A stretch of DNA of 64,000 nucleotides from Granulicella sp. S156. GTDB taxonomy: Bacteria > Acidobacteriota > Terriglobia > Terriglobales > Acidobacteriaceae. The stretch lies in the NCBI RefSeq assembly GCF_009766105.1, contig NZ_LMUH01000006.1, positions 185,293-249,292 of the forward strand, read 5' to 3'. Below are positions 44,055-53,300 of the stretch, piece after piece (the stretch's first letter is position 1; each line of letters starts with the position of its first letter). The translations under genes and the position numbers were made by a program. Under the pieces are notes generated by a model. That model worked only from the letters and a program-made list of their open reading frames with translations, was not told the DNA's origin and did no database searches.

Positions 44055-44837
44055 ATGCAGAATGCACAGCAACAGTTCAAATTGTTTTCGGAAAGCCTTC
44101 AGCTCTCGGTCGAAGATCGCGGAACGGGCAAGGTCTTTTTGGTTCTTCACGGCGGAGCTGGTCCTGCATCCGTCGCTGGGTTGGCCGAGGCGCTCGCAAA
44201 GGACGCACGGGCCATTGTTCCCACGCATCCTGGTTTTGCGGGCCAGCCTCGGCCTTCCTGGTTTCGTCGCCTGGATGACCTGGTTCTGGCGTATCTTGCG
44301 CTGTTGGAGCGATTGGACCTGAACGACGTCGTTATCATCGGCAACTCCATCGGTGGCTGGATCGCAGCCGAGATGGCGCTGCGGCACTCGCCACGGATTG
44401 CTGCTATTGTTCTTCTCAATGCTGTCGGCATCGATGCCGATCCCGAAGGTCGCGGAATTGAAAATCCGATGGCTGTTCCTCCAGAGAAGAGAGCGGCGTT
44501 GGCCTTTCATGACCCAAAGCGATTCGCCTTGTTACCGCAAAATCCAACAGCCCTGGCCATCATGGCGGAGAATCAGAAAGCTTTGATGACGTATGCCGGT
44601 GAACACTACATGCACGATCCTGGCCTAAGGGCGCGGCTGGCTGGAGTGGATGTACCGGCTCTCGTGATCTGGGGAGCGAGTGATGGGATTGCGGATATCG
44701 AGTACGGTCGCCGTTTTGCCGAAAGCATTCCGGGCAGTCGCTTTCAGGTCATCGCCGAAGCGGGGCATTTTCCTCACATCGAGAAGCTCGATGAGGTGCT
44801 CGGATCGATTGGTGCGTTCTCGGCCGTCGAGCAATAG
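44055..44837 (+). CDS. Cytoplasmic alpha/beta hydrolase
   Basis: 260 residues from ATG 44055 (GAGGAG nine bases upstream; the frame extends to 43992 across the operator). No signal peptide. Alpha/beta-hydrolase signs: VLHGGAGPASVAG oxyanion region, nucleophile elbow IGNSIGGW at about residue 97-102 (serine in G-N-S-I-G), acid in VIWGASDGIADIEYG and histidine in AEAGHFPHIEK. Controlled by the divergent MarR gene. The likely substrate is the inducer of that MarR protein or a related aromatic/ester compound, by inference. Confidence 0.85.
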   Translation: MQNAQQQFKLFSESLQLSVEDRGTGKVFLVLHGGAGPASVAGLAEALAKDARAIVPTHPGFAGQPRPSWFRRLDDLVLAYLALLERLDLNDVVIIGNSIGGWIAAEMALRHSPRIAAIVLLNAVGIDADPEGRGIENPMAVPPEKRAALAFHDPKRFALLPQNPTALAIMAENQKALMTYAGEHYMHDPGLRARLAGVDVPALVIWGASDGIADIEYGRRFAESIPGSRFQVIAEAGHFPHIEKLDEVLGSIGAFSAVEQ

Positions 44838-44910
44838 CCCGGGCGTTCACCGAAGAGCGTGAGTTGCTCTTCAGTGGCACAACGTCGGCACAAAACCGAC
44901 AAGGGAAATG

Positions 44911-44956
44911 AAATGCGCTTATGGCAAAGGTGGATACCATTGCCATAAGCGCATTT
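44911..44956. terminator. Strong 17-base perfect hairpin after the hydrolase
   Basis: AAATGCGCTTATGGCAA (44911-44927) and TTGCCATAAGCGCATTT (44940-44956) are exact reverse complements around a 12-base loop. It starts 74 bases after the hydrolase stop. The T-run is short, so termination is likely but not certain; the stem works on both strands. Confidence 0.6.
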
Positions 44957-44986
44957 GAGTCTCCGTAAATTACAGAGAAAAGATTT

Positions 44987-45031
44987 TGGAGGCGCGGGTC
45001 GGGATCGAACCGACGCATAAAGGTTTTGCAG
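44987..45031 (-). other. tRNA-Cys 3' fragment, probable att site
   Basis: On the minus strand this reads CTGCAAAACC..., then a T-arm CGGTTCGATCCCG-type loop, acceptor half CGCGCC and TCCA: the 3' half of a tRNA-Cys (GCA) from the anticodon loop onward, including CCA. The 5' half is absent upstream. Partial tRNA copies of this extent are left by tyrosine-integrase integration at tRNA 3' ends, so this is probably an attL/attR core. The AbiE genes begin 300 bases away. Confidence 0.75.
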
Positions 45032-45270
45032 TTTTGGCAATTTCATCTAAATAGTTGATAAGTCTGGGCTTTTTCGTCGAATGTAGTGCCCCAGAAAGGG
45101 TGGTTTTAGCACCGTTTTATACCTTATTGGCTGCCAATTGGATGCCACAGATTTCGGAGTTTTTGCGTTGCCCACTGCCAAGGGAAGGTGTCTCGCAGAC
45201 AATATGTCCTGCTGTAGACTCCATCTCCAAGTAGACCGCTCGATGGGCCTAGTTTGCGATATGACGTTTA
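45032..45270. other. Non-coding stretch next to the att-like fragment
   Basis: No gene is supported. It contains the adjacent direct repeats TTGGCTGCCA and TTGGATGCCA (45127-45147), which resemble integrase arm-type repeats, and no integrase gene. The sequence looks less GC-rich than the flanking host genes. Confidence 0.5.
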
Positions 45271-45356
45271 TGTGCGTTCAAGACGCACAATAGCTGGATT
45301 TTATGAACTTGACATTGGGTTTATGTTTGTATGAATATGTGCGTCATGGACGCACA
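45271..45356 (+). promoter_or_regulatory. AbiE promoter flanked by two identical inverted repeats
   Basis: TGTGCGT-n5-ACGCACA occurs at 45271-45289 and again at 45338-45356, centre distance 67 bases. Between them lies TTGACA (45309-45314) with a TATGAAT/TGAATA -10-like element near 45330-45337. The second repeat covers the start region and holds an ATG in its spacer. AbiEi antitoxins are known to bind two inverted repeats cooperatively and repress their own operon, which fits this layout. Confidence 0.75.
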
Positions 45357-46200
45357 AAGGTCATCTCGACTAAACCGCCTTCTCTTAAGCTTACCCGAGG
45401 GTTTCTTGGCGGATAGCGCCTGGCTCCAAGCTCAGGGGCTCTCTCGTTCGTCGATACGAGACTATGTGGACCGGAGTTGGCTCGAAAGAATAGGTCCCCG
45501 GGTCTACCGGCGCCCCAGTCAACTGACCAAGGCTTCGCTGCGGTGGGATGTTGTCGTGCTTTCCCTTCAACAGGTCATGCACAAGCCACTTCACGTAGGC
45601 GGTCGGACGGCGGTCGAGCTGTCTGGATATGCTCATTACGTTGAAGCCGGCGAAACTCCGCGGGTTTACCTGTACGGGGCGGGTCTCCCATCCTGGCTTG
45701 TCAAGCTGCCAATATCCGCTCAGTTTGAAACCCGCTCTTCGGGACTGTTTGCAAACTCAAATACGGGAGTTGAGGCGAGGCGATATGATCTGCGTTCTGG
45801 TGAGGCATCAGGACCGCCAAAGGACGCTAAATCCACGAGCCCTTGGGAATGGTCCTTGACCATGTCTGTTCCCGAACGAGCGATCCTGGAGATGATAGAT
45901 GAACTTCCGCATCAAGAGAGCTTTCATCAAGTCGATGTCGTCATGGAAGGCTTAGCCAATCTCCGCCCTCAGCTGTTGGGAAAGCTCCTGAAAGAATGCA
46001 AGAGTGTGAAGGTAAAGCGTCTTTTCCTCTGGTACGCCGACAGGCATGGACATGCCTGGTTCAAGCATCTGGATCAGTCTGCCATCGATCTTGGGAAAGG
46101 AAAGCGTCAATTGGTTCCCCAAGGCCATTTCGACGCGCGCTATCGGATCACGCTTCCAATGGAACTATTCAACGCTGGAGGTAGCAACGATGGCCGGTGA
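45346..46200 (+). CDS. abiEi: AbiEi antitoxin (type IV toxin-antitoxin)
   Basis: 284 residues from ATG 45346, or 289 from ATG 45331; neither has a ribosome site, and the predicted transcription start is near 45343, so the mRNA may be leaderless. N-terminal winged helix LLLSLPEGFLADSAWLQAQGLSRSSIRDYVDRSWLERIGPRVYRRP is typical AbiEi; the C-terminal domain has the WADRHGHAWFKHLD and RYRITLPMEL motifs of the type. It represses the operon and counteracts AbiEii. The last 11 bases overlap abiEii. Confidence 0.85.
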   Translation: MDAQRSSRLNRLLLSLPEGFLADSAWLQAQGLSRSSIRDYVDRSWLERIGPRVYRRPSQLTKASLRWDVVVLSLQQVMHKPLHVGGRTAVELSGYAHYVEAGETPRVYLYGAGLPSWLVKLPISAQFETRSSGLFANSNTGVEARRYDLRSGEASGPPKDAKSTSPWEWSLTMSVPERAILEMIDELPHQESFHQVDVVMEGLANLRPQLLGKLLKECKSVKVKRLFLWYADRHGHAWFKHLDQSAIDLGKGKRQLVPQGHFDARYRITLPMELFNAGGSNDGR

Positions 46201-47101
46201 AGTCTTCGAGGCGCAGGTTGCCCTTCTTGTTCGCGTACTGCCAAATGTAGCGACCGAGACTTGCTTCGCTCTCAAGGGTGGGACAGCAATCAATCTTTTC
46301 GTTCGAGACCTGCCCCGCCTCTCGGTGGACATTGATCTGGTGTACCTCCCGGTTGAAGATCGGGAGACATCGCTCGTGGGGATACGATCTGCGCTGAACC
46401 GTATCGCTCAGAAGATTCGCAAAGCGGTCCCGGACAGCGTCGTCACCGATAGCGCCAACGCGGACGGGACCCTCGTCCTTATTCGCCAAAGAAATGCCCA
46501 GATCAAGATCGAAGTGACTCCCGTTCTTCGGGGTACAGTCCATCCCGTCGAGTTGAAGACTGTGCGGCCAATCGTAGAGGAACAATTCGGCTTCGCGGAA
46601 ATCCAAGTCGTTTCGTTCGCCGATCTCTATGCGGGGAAACTGGTTGCTGCTCTTGACCGACAGCATCCTCGCGACCTGTTCGATGTCCAATACCTACTTG
46701 CGAATGAAGGGATCGACAAAACTCTCCACCAAACATTTCTCGCGTACATCCTGAGCCACAATCGTCCGGCGCACGAACTTTTGCAGCCGCGCTTGAAGGA
46801 CATAACGCAAGCATTCGAGAGAGAATTTGTCGGGATGACGGTTAACGAAACCTCCTTGGATACACTCCTCACAACGCGAGAGAAGTTGGTCTCGGAGATC
46901 CGCTCCGGTCTGGACGACACCTCAAAGCTCTTTATGAGGTCTTTCCATACGCTCCAACCGGACTGGGAACTTATAGGCTCACCCACCATTCGTAATCTCC
47001 CAGCGATTCGATGGAAGCTGATGAATCTGGAACGATTGCAAATTGAAAACCCAGAGAAATATCAGACAATGCTTCAACAGCTTGACGCGGTCCTGTCCTA
47101 A
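46190..47101 (+). CDS. abiEii: AbiEii nucleotidyltransferase toxin
   Basis: 303 residues from ATG 46190, with GGAGG eight bases upstream, inside the end of abiEi. DUF1814/AbiEii nucleotidyltransferase: FALKGGTAINLFVRDLPRLSVDIDLVYLP has the G-G-T...D-x-D pattern (metal acids in DID), and SFADLYAGKLVAALDRQHPRDLFDV is the second conserved motif. Members of this family block growth by nucleotide addition to cellular RNAs on phage infection. Paired with AbiEi as a complete, apparently intact phage-defence or TA system. Confidence 0.88.
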   Translation: MAGEVFEAQVALLVRVLPNVATETCFALKGGTAINLFVRDLPRLSVDIDLVYLPVEDRETSLVGIRSALNRIAQKIRKAVPDSVVTDSANADGTLVLIRQRNAQIKIEVTPVLRGTVHPVELKTVRPIVEEQFGFAEIQVVSFADLYAGKLVAALDRQHPRDLFDVQYLLANEGIDKTLHQTFLAYILSHNRPAHELLQPRLKDITQAFEREFVGMTVNETSLDTLLTTREKLVSEIRSGLDDTSKLFMRSFHTLQPDWELIGSPTIRNLPAIRWKLMNLERLQIENPEKYQTMLQQLDAVLS

Positions 47102-47314
47102 ACAGATTCAGTCTTCAACGATTTTGCAGACTCCGGAACCTCCGTGCAACGCCAGTAGCGATCAACTGCGGATCGTCGTCTGTGACCGATCTTCGCGCTA
47201 CGATTAGTTTAGCGAAGCCGCCAACTCATCCTTCCGATGTTTTGCGACACATCTCTTAAACGAGTAGCGGAAGAACAACACCACTCATCTAGCGTCTACG
47301 ACTGTTTACGCTGC
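47102..47314. other. Non-coding stretch after AbiEii
   Basis: About 210 bases with no supported gene, terminator or repeat. It probably includes the end of the island and the downstream edge of the HxlR remnant. Confidence 0.4.
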
Positions 47315-47610
47315 TCAAGAGTCTCCCCATCGCGCAAGCTGATCGAGGAGTGGACAGACAATTTGCTTCATTTCAGAAGCAAAATCGTGTTCTACATGAA
47401 GAACCAGATCGCTCAGATCACGGTGCATGACAATCTGCGCCGTTTCCAAATCCCGCAACTGAGCACGAAGGGCCTTCTTCGATGCGTCCGGCACGAGCCG
47501 GACAAGCTCACTAAGGCGAACCGGTCCCGAGCGAATGGCGTAACTTCGCTGCTGACCCGGTCAGGTCCCGCAGCGGTCCAATGCCCCCCGAGTTGAAGAA
47601 CGTAGCGCAC
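47315..47610 (-). pseudogene. HxlR-family regulator remnant, frameshifted
   Basis: Minus strand, stop TGA at 47317-47315. The 3' part (47315-47560) reads SGPVRLSELVRLVPDASKKALRAQLRDLE ... LVLHVEHDFASEMKQIVCPLLDQLARWG, an HxlR winged-helix core and end. It opens after an in-frame TGA, and the missing N-terminal piece VLQLGGHWTAA is in another frame up to a GTG at 47610. The gene is broken by a short insertion or frameshift around a CTGACC-C-GGTCAG palindrome. Upstream (47639-47653) are three GTAG repeats of the kind found in HxlR promoters. Confidence 0.6.
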
Positions 47611-47768
47611 AATATTGATATCCAGCCGTGAATTTTTCTTGGTAGGTAGGTAAAAAATACGGTACCCCACCGTTAACAAGACATCACAGCGCATCCTCTA
47701 TGAGATTTTTTACCTCAGATCGTGGTGTCTCCGCAGTGGGCGTCCTTCGGGTGCCATTGGGGAGCACC

Positions 47769-48311
47769 ATGCTCAAGGTGCAATCGGAGATTGTAGATGG
47801 AGCCACATCGAAGATGACGCGAGAGGACCGGCTGATCCAGCTCTACGATCAGCTTCGTCCAGCGCTTCTGGCTTATCTGGGGGGCCTCGGACTTTCGCTT
47901 TCGGAGGCCGAAGACATCATCCAGGAAGCATTTCTCCGTCTGCTGGGTCAGGCCAACGCTAAAGGAGAGCATGAGAATCCCAAGGCCTGGTTGTTCCGTG
48001 TGGCGCACAACCTAACCATGGATCTATATCGCGAAGGTCGGCGATTTGAGCAGCCGGGCACGGATGGAGGCGATCTTCTCGAAGGGCTTCTAGCTCAAGC
48101 CGATAGTCCGGAAGAGCAAGCGATTCGCAACGAGCAGATGCTCCGTATGCACACTGCGCTGGGCCGTCTGACGCAGCAGCAAAGAGCGGCGGTGTTGCTC
48201 CGTGCTGAAGATCTTCGTTATCGAGAGGTTGCGGAGATTCTAGGTGTCAGTATCAAGCGGGTTTCCCATTTGGTTCAGCGAGCGTTGTCGCGCCTCGCAG
48301 GGGAGATCTAG
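47769..48311 (+). CDS. ECF-type RNA polymerase sigma factor
   Basis: 180 residues from ATG 47769 (GGGGAG just upstream; the frame is open to 47700). Region 2 (RLIQLYDQLRPALLAYLGGLGLSLSEAEDIIQEAFLRLL then PKAWLFRVAHNLTMDL) and region 4 (LGRLTQQQRAAVLLRAEDLRYREVAEILGVSIKRVSHLVQRALSRL) are both complete, and region 3 is absent, as in group IV/ECF sigmas. Two bases before the anti-sigma-like gene, and at the head of the receptor/thioredoxin/peptidase locus. Directs polymerase to promoters opened by a cell-surface signal. Confidence 0.92.
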   Translation: MLKVQSEIVDGATSKMTREDRLIQLYDQLRPALLAYLGGLGLSLSEAEDIIQEAFLRLLGQANAKGEHENPKAWLFRVAHNLTMDLYREGRRFEQPGTDGGDLLEGLLAQADSPEEQAIRNEQMLRMHTALGRLTQQQRAAVLLRAEDLRYREVAEILGVSIKRVSHLVQRALSRLAGEI

Positions 48312-48313
48312 GC

Positions 48314-50062
48314 ATGCGCGGCATTGGGTTTCCTATGTGCAATCATCTTTCCGACGAGAAGTTATCCCGCCTTACTGCGGGTGAGTTGGGTGCCGTGCAG
48401 CGCCTTTTGGCACAGGCCCATCTTGAAAAGTGTTGGCAGTGTAGATTGCGCCGCGAGGCGCTCGAGCGGAGTGCTCTTCAACTCGCCGAGTATCGTAACT
48501 GCCTGGTCGAGCGCATTCCCTCCAATCCAGATCGCCGCTCTGCTTTGCTGATGCTTATGCATCAGCGCAGTGAGACTGTATCTCCGCCGCGCGAATCAGG
48601 GATAGCTCTCTTCAGTGTCATAGGTAAGAGCGATACCTGGATGACCCCAATGTTGGCTAGTTTTCTCATTATTGCGTGTGCTGCTTGTCTGCTTTTCATG
48701 GTGTGGCGTCGTCCTACAGCCACGGTTAGTGCCGCCGAGTTGCTTAATCGCGCGGAGAGCGCAGACCGAGCGGTCCTATATGGAAAGCCAGGAGTGATCT
48801 ACGAGAAGATCGGGATACGTACGGCTAGTGGTCGAATAGAACAGGAGATCTATCGCGATGCGCACCGCGAACGTCGTCGTCGTGCAAGCGATGCAGACGC
48901 AAAGATAGAAGCTCCACTGCAGAGCGTTCTGGAGTCCGCTCAGGTCAACCTGGACGATCCTCTCTCAATAGCCTCCTATCGCACCTGGTACGACGGACAG
49001 CAGAAGAAGGTGGACGCTGTTTCACAGGGTGGGGGACTACTTACTCTGAGCACGCGCACTCCCGAAGGAAGTATTCGGCAGGAAACCATCACCGTTCGCG
49101 CATCCGACTTCCACCCGATTCAACGCACTATCAGGACTGCGGACGACGAGGTCATCGAGATTGCCGAGTTGAACTATGCCTTGCTGGATTGGAGCAGTGT
49201 AAACGAAACGCTGTTCGAACCCCTCGCCGCGCCGCGACTGGAGAATCCGGTGCTCGTGTCCGCATTACCCTCGTTGCCAGCTTTGCCCACAGAAGCAGAA
49301 TTGGATAGTGCGGAGTTGGAGGCGCTGCTAACCCTCAATCGTCTACATGCGGACGAGGGAGAGCGGATCAGCATCGCGCGGACAGATCACGGTATCGAGG
49401 TCAAAGGCATCGTTGACAGCACGGAACGGAAACAGGAAGTAGTCAATGGTCTACGGATGCTGCAGCACGTCAAAGCCGAGGTGCTTAGCACTGCTGAAGT
49501 TCGATCGGATACCGCTGAAGCTCTCCCCCTGCAGCCAACCAGTATTCGGGCTATCGATCCGGCTGCGTCTCCTTTGGAGGAATATGTCGACGCACAGCCT
49601 CAGAAAAAATTACTGCTCAATGATGCACCAAGGGATTTAGTAGATGCAGCGTTCAAAGTTCGGCGGAGCGCGGATGAGCTGAATACGCTCGCTACAAAAT
49701 TTACGAACTCAGCCGAAGGCACTACAGCAAACGCGGCGATTAAAGAGCTTACACAAAGCTACACACAGCGTCTCTCGGCGGCTCTCGACAATGAAAGCTC
49801 TATCTTGCGTCAGTTTGGCCTGGACGAAACGGCGAACGTGCCGGCTTCCATATCGGCGCAAATAAGTTTGCCGGCTGAGGCCCGAAGGAATGATGCGCTA
49901 TGTCAGGAGATGGTGACAGATGATAGCGCCACTCGGCGGACAGCCGTAGAGATCGCTGCGGATATAAGAGATTCCATCGTTCGCATTCGTTCTGCGATCG
50001 CCATCCGGGGTGAGATTGGCAGCAAAGAGAGCTCTGGGGGAGACCGGCCGGATGAACAGTAG
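48314..50062 (+). CDS. Membrane anti-sigma-like protein with large periplasmic domain
   Basis: 582 residues, ATG two bases after the sigma stop (GGAG eight bases upstream). The N-terminal cytoplasmic part has a zinc-finger-like anti-sigma motif, H-L-E-K-C-W-Q-C near residues 36-43. One membrane helix lies at about 110-133 (MLASFLIIACAACLLFMVW). The periplasmic part has a YEKIGIRTASGRIEQEIYRD region, a BON-like segment (ERISIARTDHGIEVKGIVDSTERKQEVVNGLRMLQHVKAEVL, about 350-395) and a coiled-coil-rich tail. Probably sequesters the sigma factor and senses an outer-membrane state; much larger than a normal anti-sigma protein. Confidence 0.75.
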   Translation: MRGIGFPMCNHLSDEKLSRLTAGELGAVQRLLAQAHLEKCWQCRLRREALERSALQLAEYRNCLVERIPSNPDRRSALLMLMHQRSETVSPPRESGIALFSVIGKSDTWMTPMLASFLIIACAACLLFMVWRRPTATVSAAELLNRAESADRAVLYGKPGVIYEKIGIRTASGRIEQEIYRDAHRERRRRASDADAKIEAPLQSVLESAQVNLDDPLSIASYRTWYDGQQKKVDAVSQGGGLLTLSTRTPEGSIRQETITVRASDFHPIQRTIRTADDEVIEIAELNYALLDWSSVNETLFEPLAAPRLENPVLVSALPSLPALPTEAELDSAELEALLTLNRLHADEGERISIARTDHGIEVKGIVDSTERKQEVVNGLRMLQHVKAEVLSTAEVRSDTAEALPLQPTSIRAIDPAASPLEEYVDAQPQKKLLLNDAPRDLVDAAFKVRRSADELNTLATKFTNSAEGTTANAAIKELTQSYTQRLSAALDNESSILRQFGLDETANVPASISAQISLPAEARRNDALCQEMVTDDSATRRTAVEIAADIRDSIVRIRSAIAIRGEIGSKESSGGDRPDEQ

Positions 50063-50323
50063 ATACGTTGAATTGCTGGAATGTGGAATACGTGCACTGA
50101 AGAGAAAATGCTGTATTCAATCACAGCATTGTTGAGATCTCCGTCTCAATCGGCCCAAGTACATATTCCAAGCACTAGTTCGAGAAGTATCCAATAGCGT
50201 GAACTTCAAGATCGATGGGGCCTCGGCCCCAGCTGAGGGACTTTCTGTCTAGTTAATCGCATTCATAGAAAGAAGCAATAGATACGCATACAGGAAACTG
50301 TAGTTATTTCTTGGAGGACTGAC
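50063..50323. other. Leader region of the second Oar-like receptor
   Basis: 261 bases without an ORF. It must contain the receptor promoter, possibly an ECF-dependent one; I could not identify a clear -35/-10. A ribosome site GGAGG lies six bases before the receptor ATG. Confidence 0.45.
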
Positions 50324-53300
50324 ATGGTTGGCGAGTTACTGAACAGACTCACGCGGATTCTTTCTGTTGTACAAAGGGCTGGCGCTCAGATTTACAGGAG
50401 CTCTCGACGGCAAACAAAGAGCTGGACCACTGGAGTTCTGTTGTTACTGATATTGCCTGCCATGCCTTCTTCGGCACAGACGGGCATCTCGGCTACTTTC
50501 AGTGGGACGGTAACGGATCGGCAAGGAGCGGTTGTGGTCGATGCCCGAGTGGAACTTGACAATGCGGATCAGGGAATCAGGCTTACGACGAAGACCGACA
50601 ACAGCGGTAGCTTCAGCGAAGTTGCACTCCGTCCAGGCAGGTATGTGCTTTTAGTCAGCCACGTCGGTTTCGATGCAACGGTCGTAAGAAATATCACCCT
50701 CTCCGCCAATGACAATGTGGCGCTGCAGGTGGTGCTGAAGGTGGCAGGACGAACGGAAAGCGTCACAGTGAATGACCGACCGTCTTTGATCAACTTGTCT
50801 CCCGCAGTATCCAACACCATTGACCATGAACTCGTCGCCGAGCTTCCACTGGACGGCAGAAGCATCCAGTCACTCATCACTTTGAGTCCAGGTATCCAAC
50901 TCACGCCTGTAGCTCAGAACGGGGGGAATCCCGGCCAGTTCAGTGTGAATGGAATGCGCTCGAACGCGAATTATTTTACGGTGGACGGCGTCAGTGCCGA
51001 CTTTGGAGCGGCCTCTTATGGAGGTTTTGGCGGTATTAACGATGCGAGTTCAGGCTCGACTCCTTCGACAGATGTAACAGGGTCCTTTGCAAATCTGGTC
51101 TCGATCGACGATCTGCAGGAGATCCAAATTCAGACTTCCACCTATGCTCCGGAGTTTGGTCGCAGTCCTGGTGGTCAGATATCCATGGTTACCCGGTCGG
51201 GCGAAAACAAGTTTCATGGAGCGTTATACGAGTATTTTCGTAACGATGCACTGGACGCGACCGACTGGTTCTCAAACTATCTACAAACAGGCAAGACGGC
51301 GCTCCGCTATAACGATTTTGGCGGAGTATTTGGCGGTCCGATCTTGTTGCCCAAATACAACGGACGGAAACACCATAGCTTTTTCTTCTTTTCCTATGAA
51401 GGAAGTCGATTTTTACTTCCACAGCCAGCGACAACATCCATCGTACCTAGCATTACCGCACGACAAAATGCGCCCACGGAGATATCAAAGGAGATCTTGA
51501 GCGCCTTTCCAATTCCGAACCATCCTGCTTTTTATACCGACGGCAGCGGAAACCCCTGCACACCCGGCACGCCGAACTGCAATGCCAACGGCGCCTTCTT
51601 CACTTCTGGCTTTTCTAACCCAAGCCAAAGCAACGTATGGAGCCTGCGGCTCGATCAGAACCTGCACGACAAGTACATGTTCTTTGCACGCTATAACCGC
51701 GCAACGAGTGGCCAGGCTGGGCGCAACGGTGCATCAAATGCGGCTGAGATCAACAATAACGATACGAATACAGAGACACTCACGATTGGCGCGACTCAGA
51801 CCTTTACCCCACGTTTGCTGAATCAATTTTCGATCAATGCCAGTTCGCAAAGCACACTTGCAAGTACAACCCAGGACAGCTTTGGAGGATCCGTTCCTCT
51901 TCCCGATTCAGTGCTGTTTCCCAGCAATCCTTGCGTCGGTTGTGGCGGTGTCATCAGAATTTACGGTTTCAACGCGGCAACTTTGCCGACGGAGATAGGT
52001 CTTACAAATCCAACTTTTTCCAAAAACCGCCAGATCAATGGCGTGGACAACCTGAGTTATCGTTTACACGAGCATCAGCTCAAATTTGGCGCCGATTATC
52101 GTTATCTCTCACCCGTCAGCGCACAGGAGTCTCTGGTAGTAGGAGATTATTTTCTCAATGTGCAGGCCCTTGGCACTGGCAGCAACGAATTTGCAATCGT
52201 TGGCTTCAATCAATCATTTGCGATTGCGCTCAAATCACTTTCCCTCTATGCGCAGGACACTTGGAAGGCTGCCCCTCGACTGACTTTGACGTATGGCGTG
52301 CGCTGGGAGTTGAATCCACCGCCGACAGGCAAGAATGGGAAGCACCCTTTAACCGTTCAGAGCCTGAACCTGAATACGCTCGATTTCACATACCTGGCAC
52401 TGGCTCCGGCAGGAACACCTCTTTACCCGACAACCTACAAAAATTTCGCACCACGTTTTGGCTTCGCCTATACCGCCCACCAGACACCCGGACGTGAAAC
52501 GGTGCTACGTGCAGGCGCAGGTGTCTTCTACGACACTGGTCAGAACGGCTTTGGAAATATCAGCTTTCCCTACTCTCAAGAGTATTTCCTGCCTCCGGGA
52601 GGAGGAGCCCCGGGCTATCCTGCGCTTACTTTGCCAGTACCTTCGGCGTATGCTCAGGGGCCTGCTCCGAACTTTACGCCGAGCCCGACGAATCAGGCGT
52701 CCGTTACGGTAGCAGCGCCCAACTATAAGTTGCCGGTATCCTATGAGTGGAATGTGACACTAGAGCAGTCTCTGGGACCTAATACGGCGTTTTCTCTAGC
52801 GTATGTCGGCTCGACCGGTCATTCTCTTCAAAGCACGGAGCAATATATCTTTGCGCCACCGGGAACTGCGGGCGTACCGGTCAGTGCGAATTTTTCTGGG
52901 CTCACGGTCATAGGAAACCTTGGCAAGTCTGCCTATCATAGCCTGCAGGCGCAGGTTCATAGCCGCTTCACGAAGCAGTTTGAGTTACTGACCTCCTATA
53001 CCTGGTCCCACGGTGTCGATAATGGTTCTAATGACGCCGTGCAGTTTATTCCGAGCGGAATTGCCAACCCAAACCTCAATCGCGGCGACTCCGACTATGA
53101 TGTGCGCAATAGTGTGAGCGAGGCGCTTACCTATACCATCCCTTCTGTGAACTGGCATAACCCCTTAAGCCAGATACTGAAGAACTGGGCTTTAAATAAC
53201 CTGGTCTCAGCGCATAGCTCGTTGCCCTTTGACGTGGATTCTCAAAACAATTCGTACGTCACGAATGGGGGGTACTATACGCTGCGTGCTGATACCGTTC

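Noticed and set aside
47237..47596. Plus-strand 119-codon open frame
   Set aside because: No ribosome site or family match; it is antisense to the HxlR remnant, which explains the conserved sequence.
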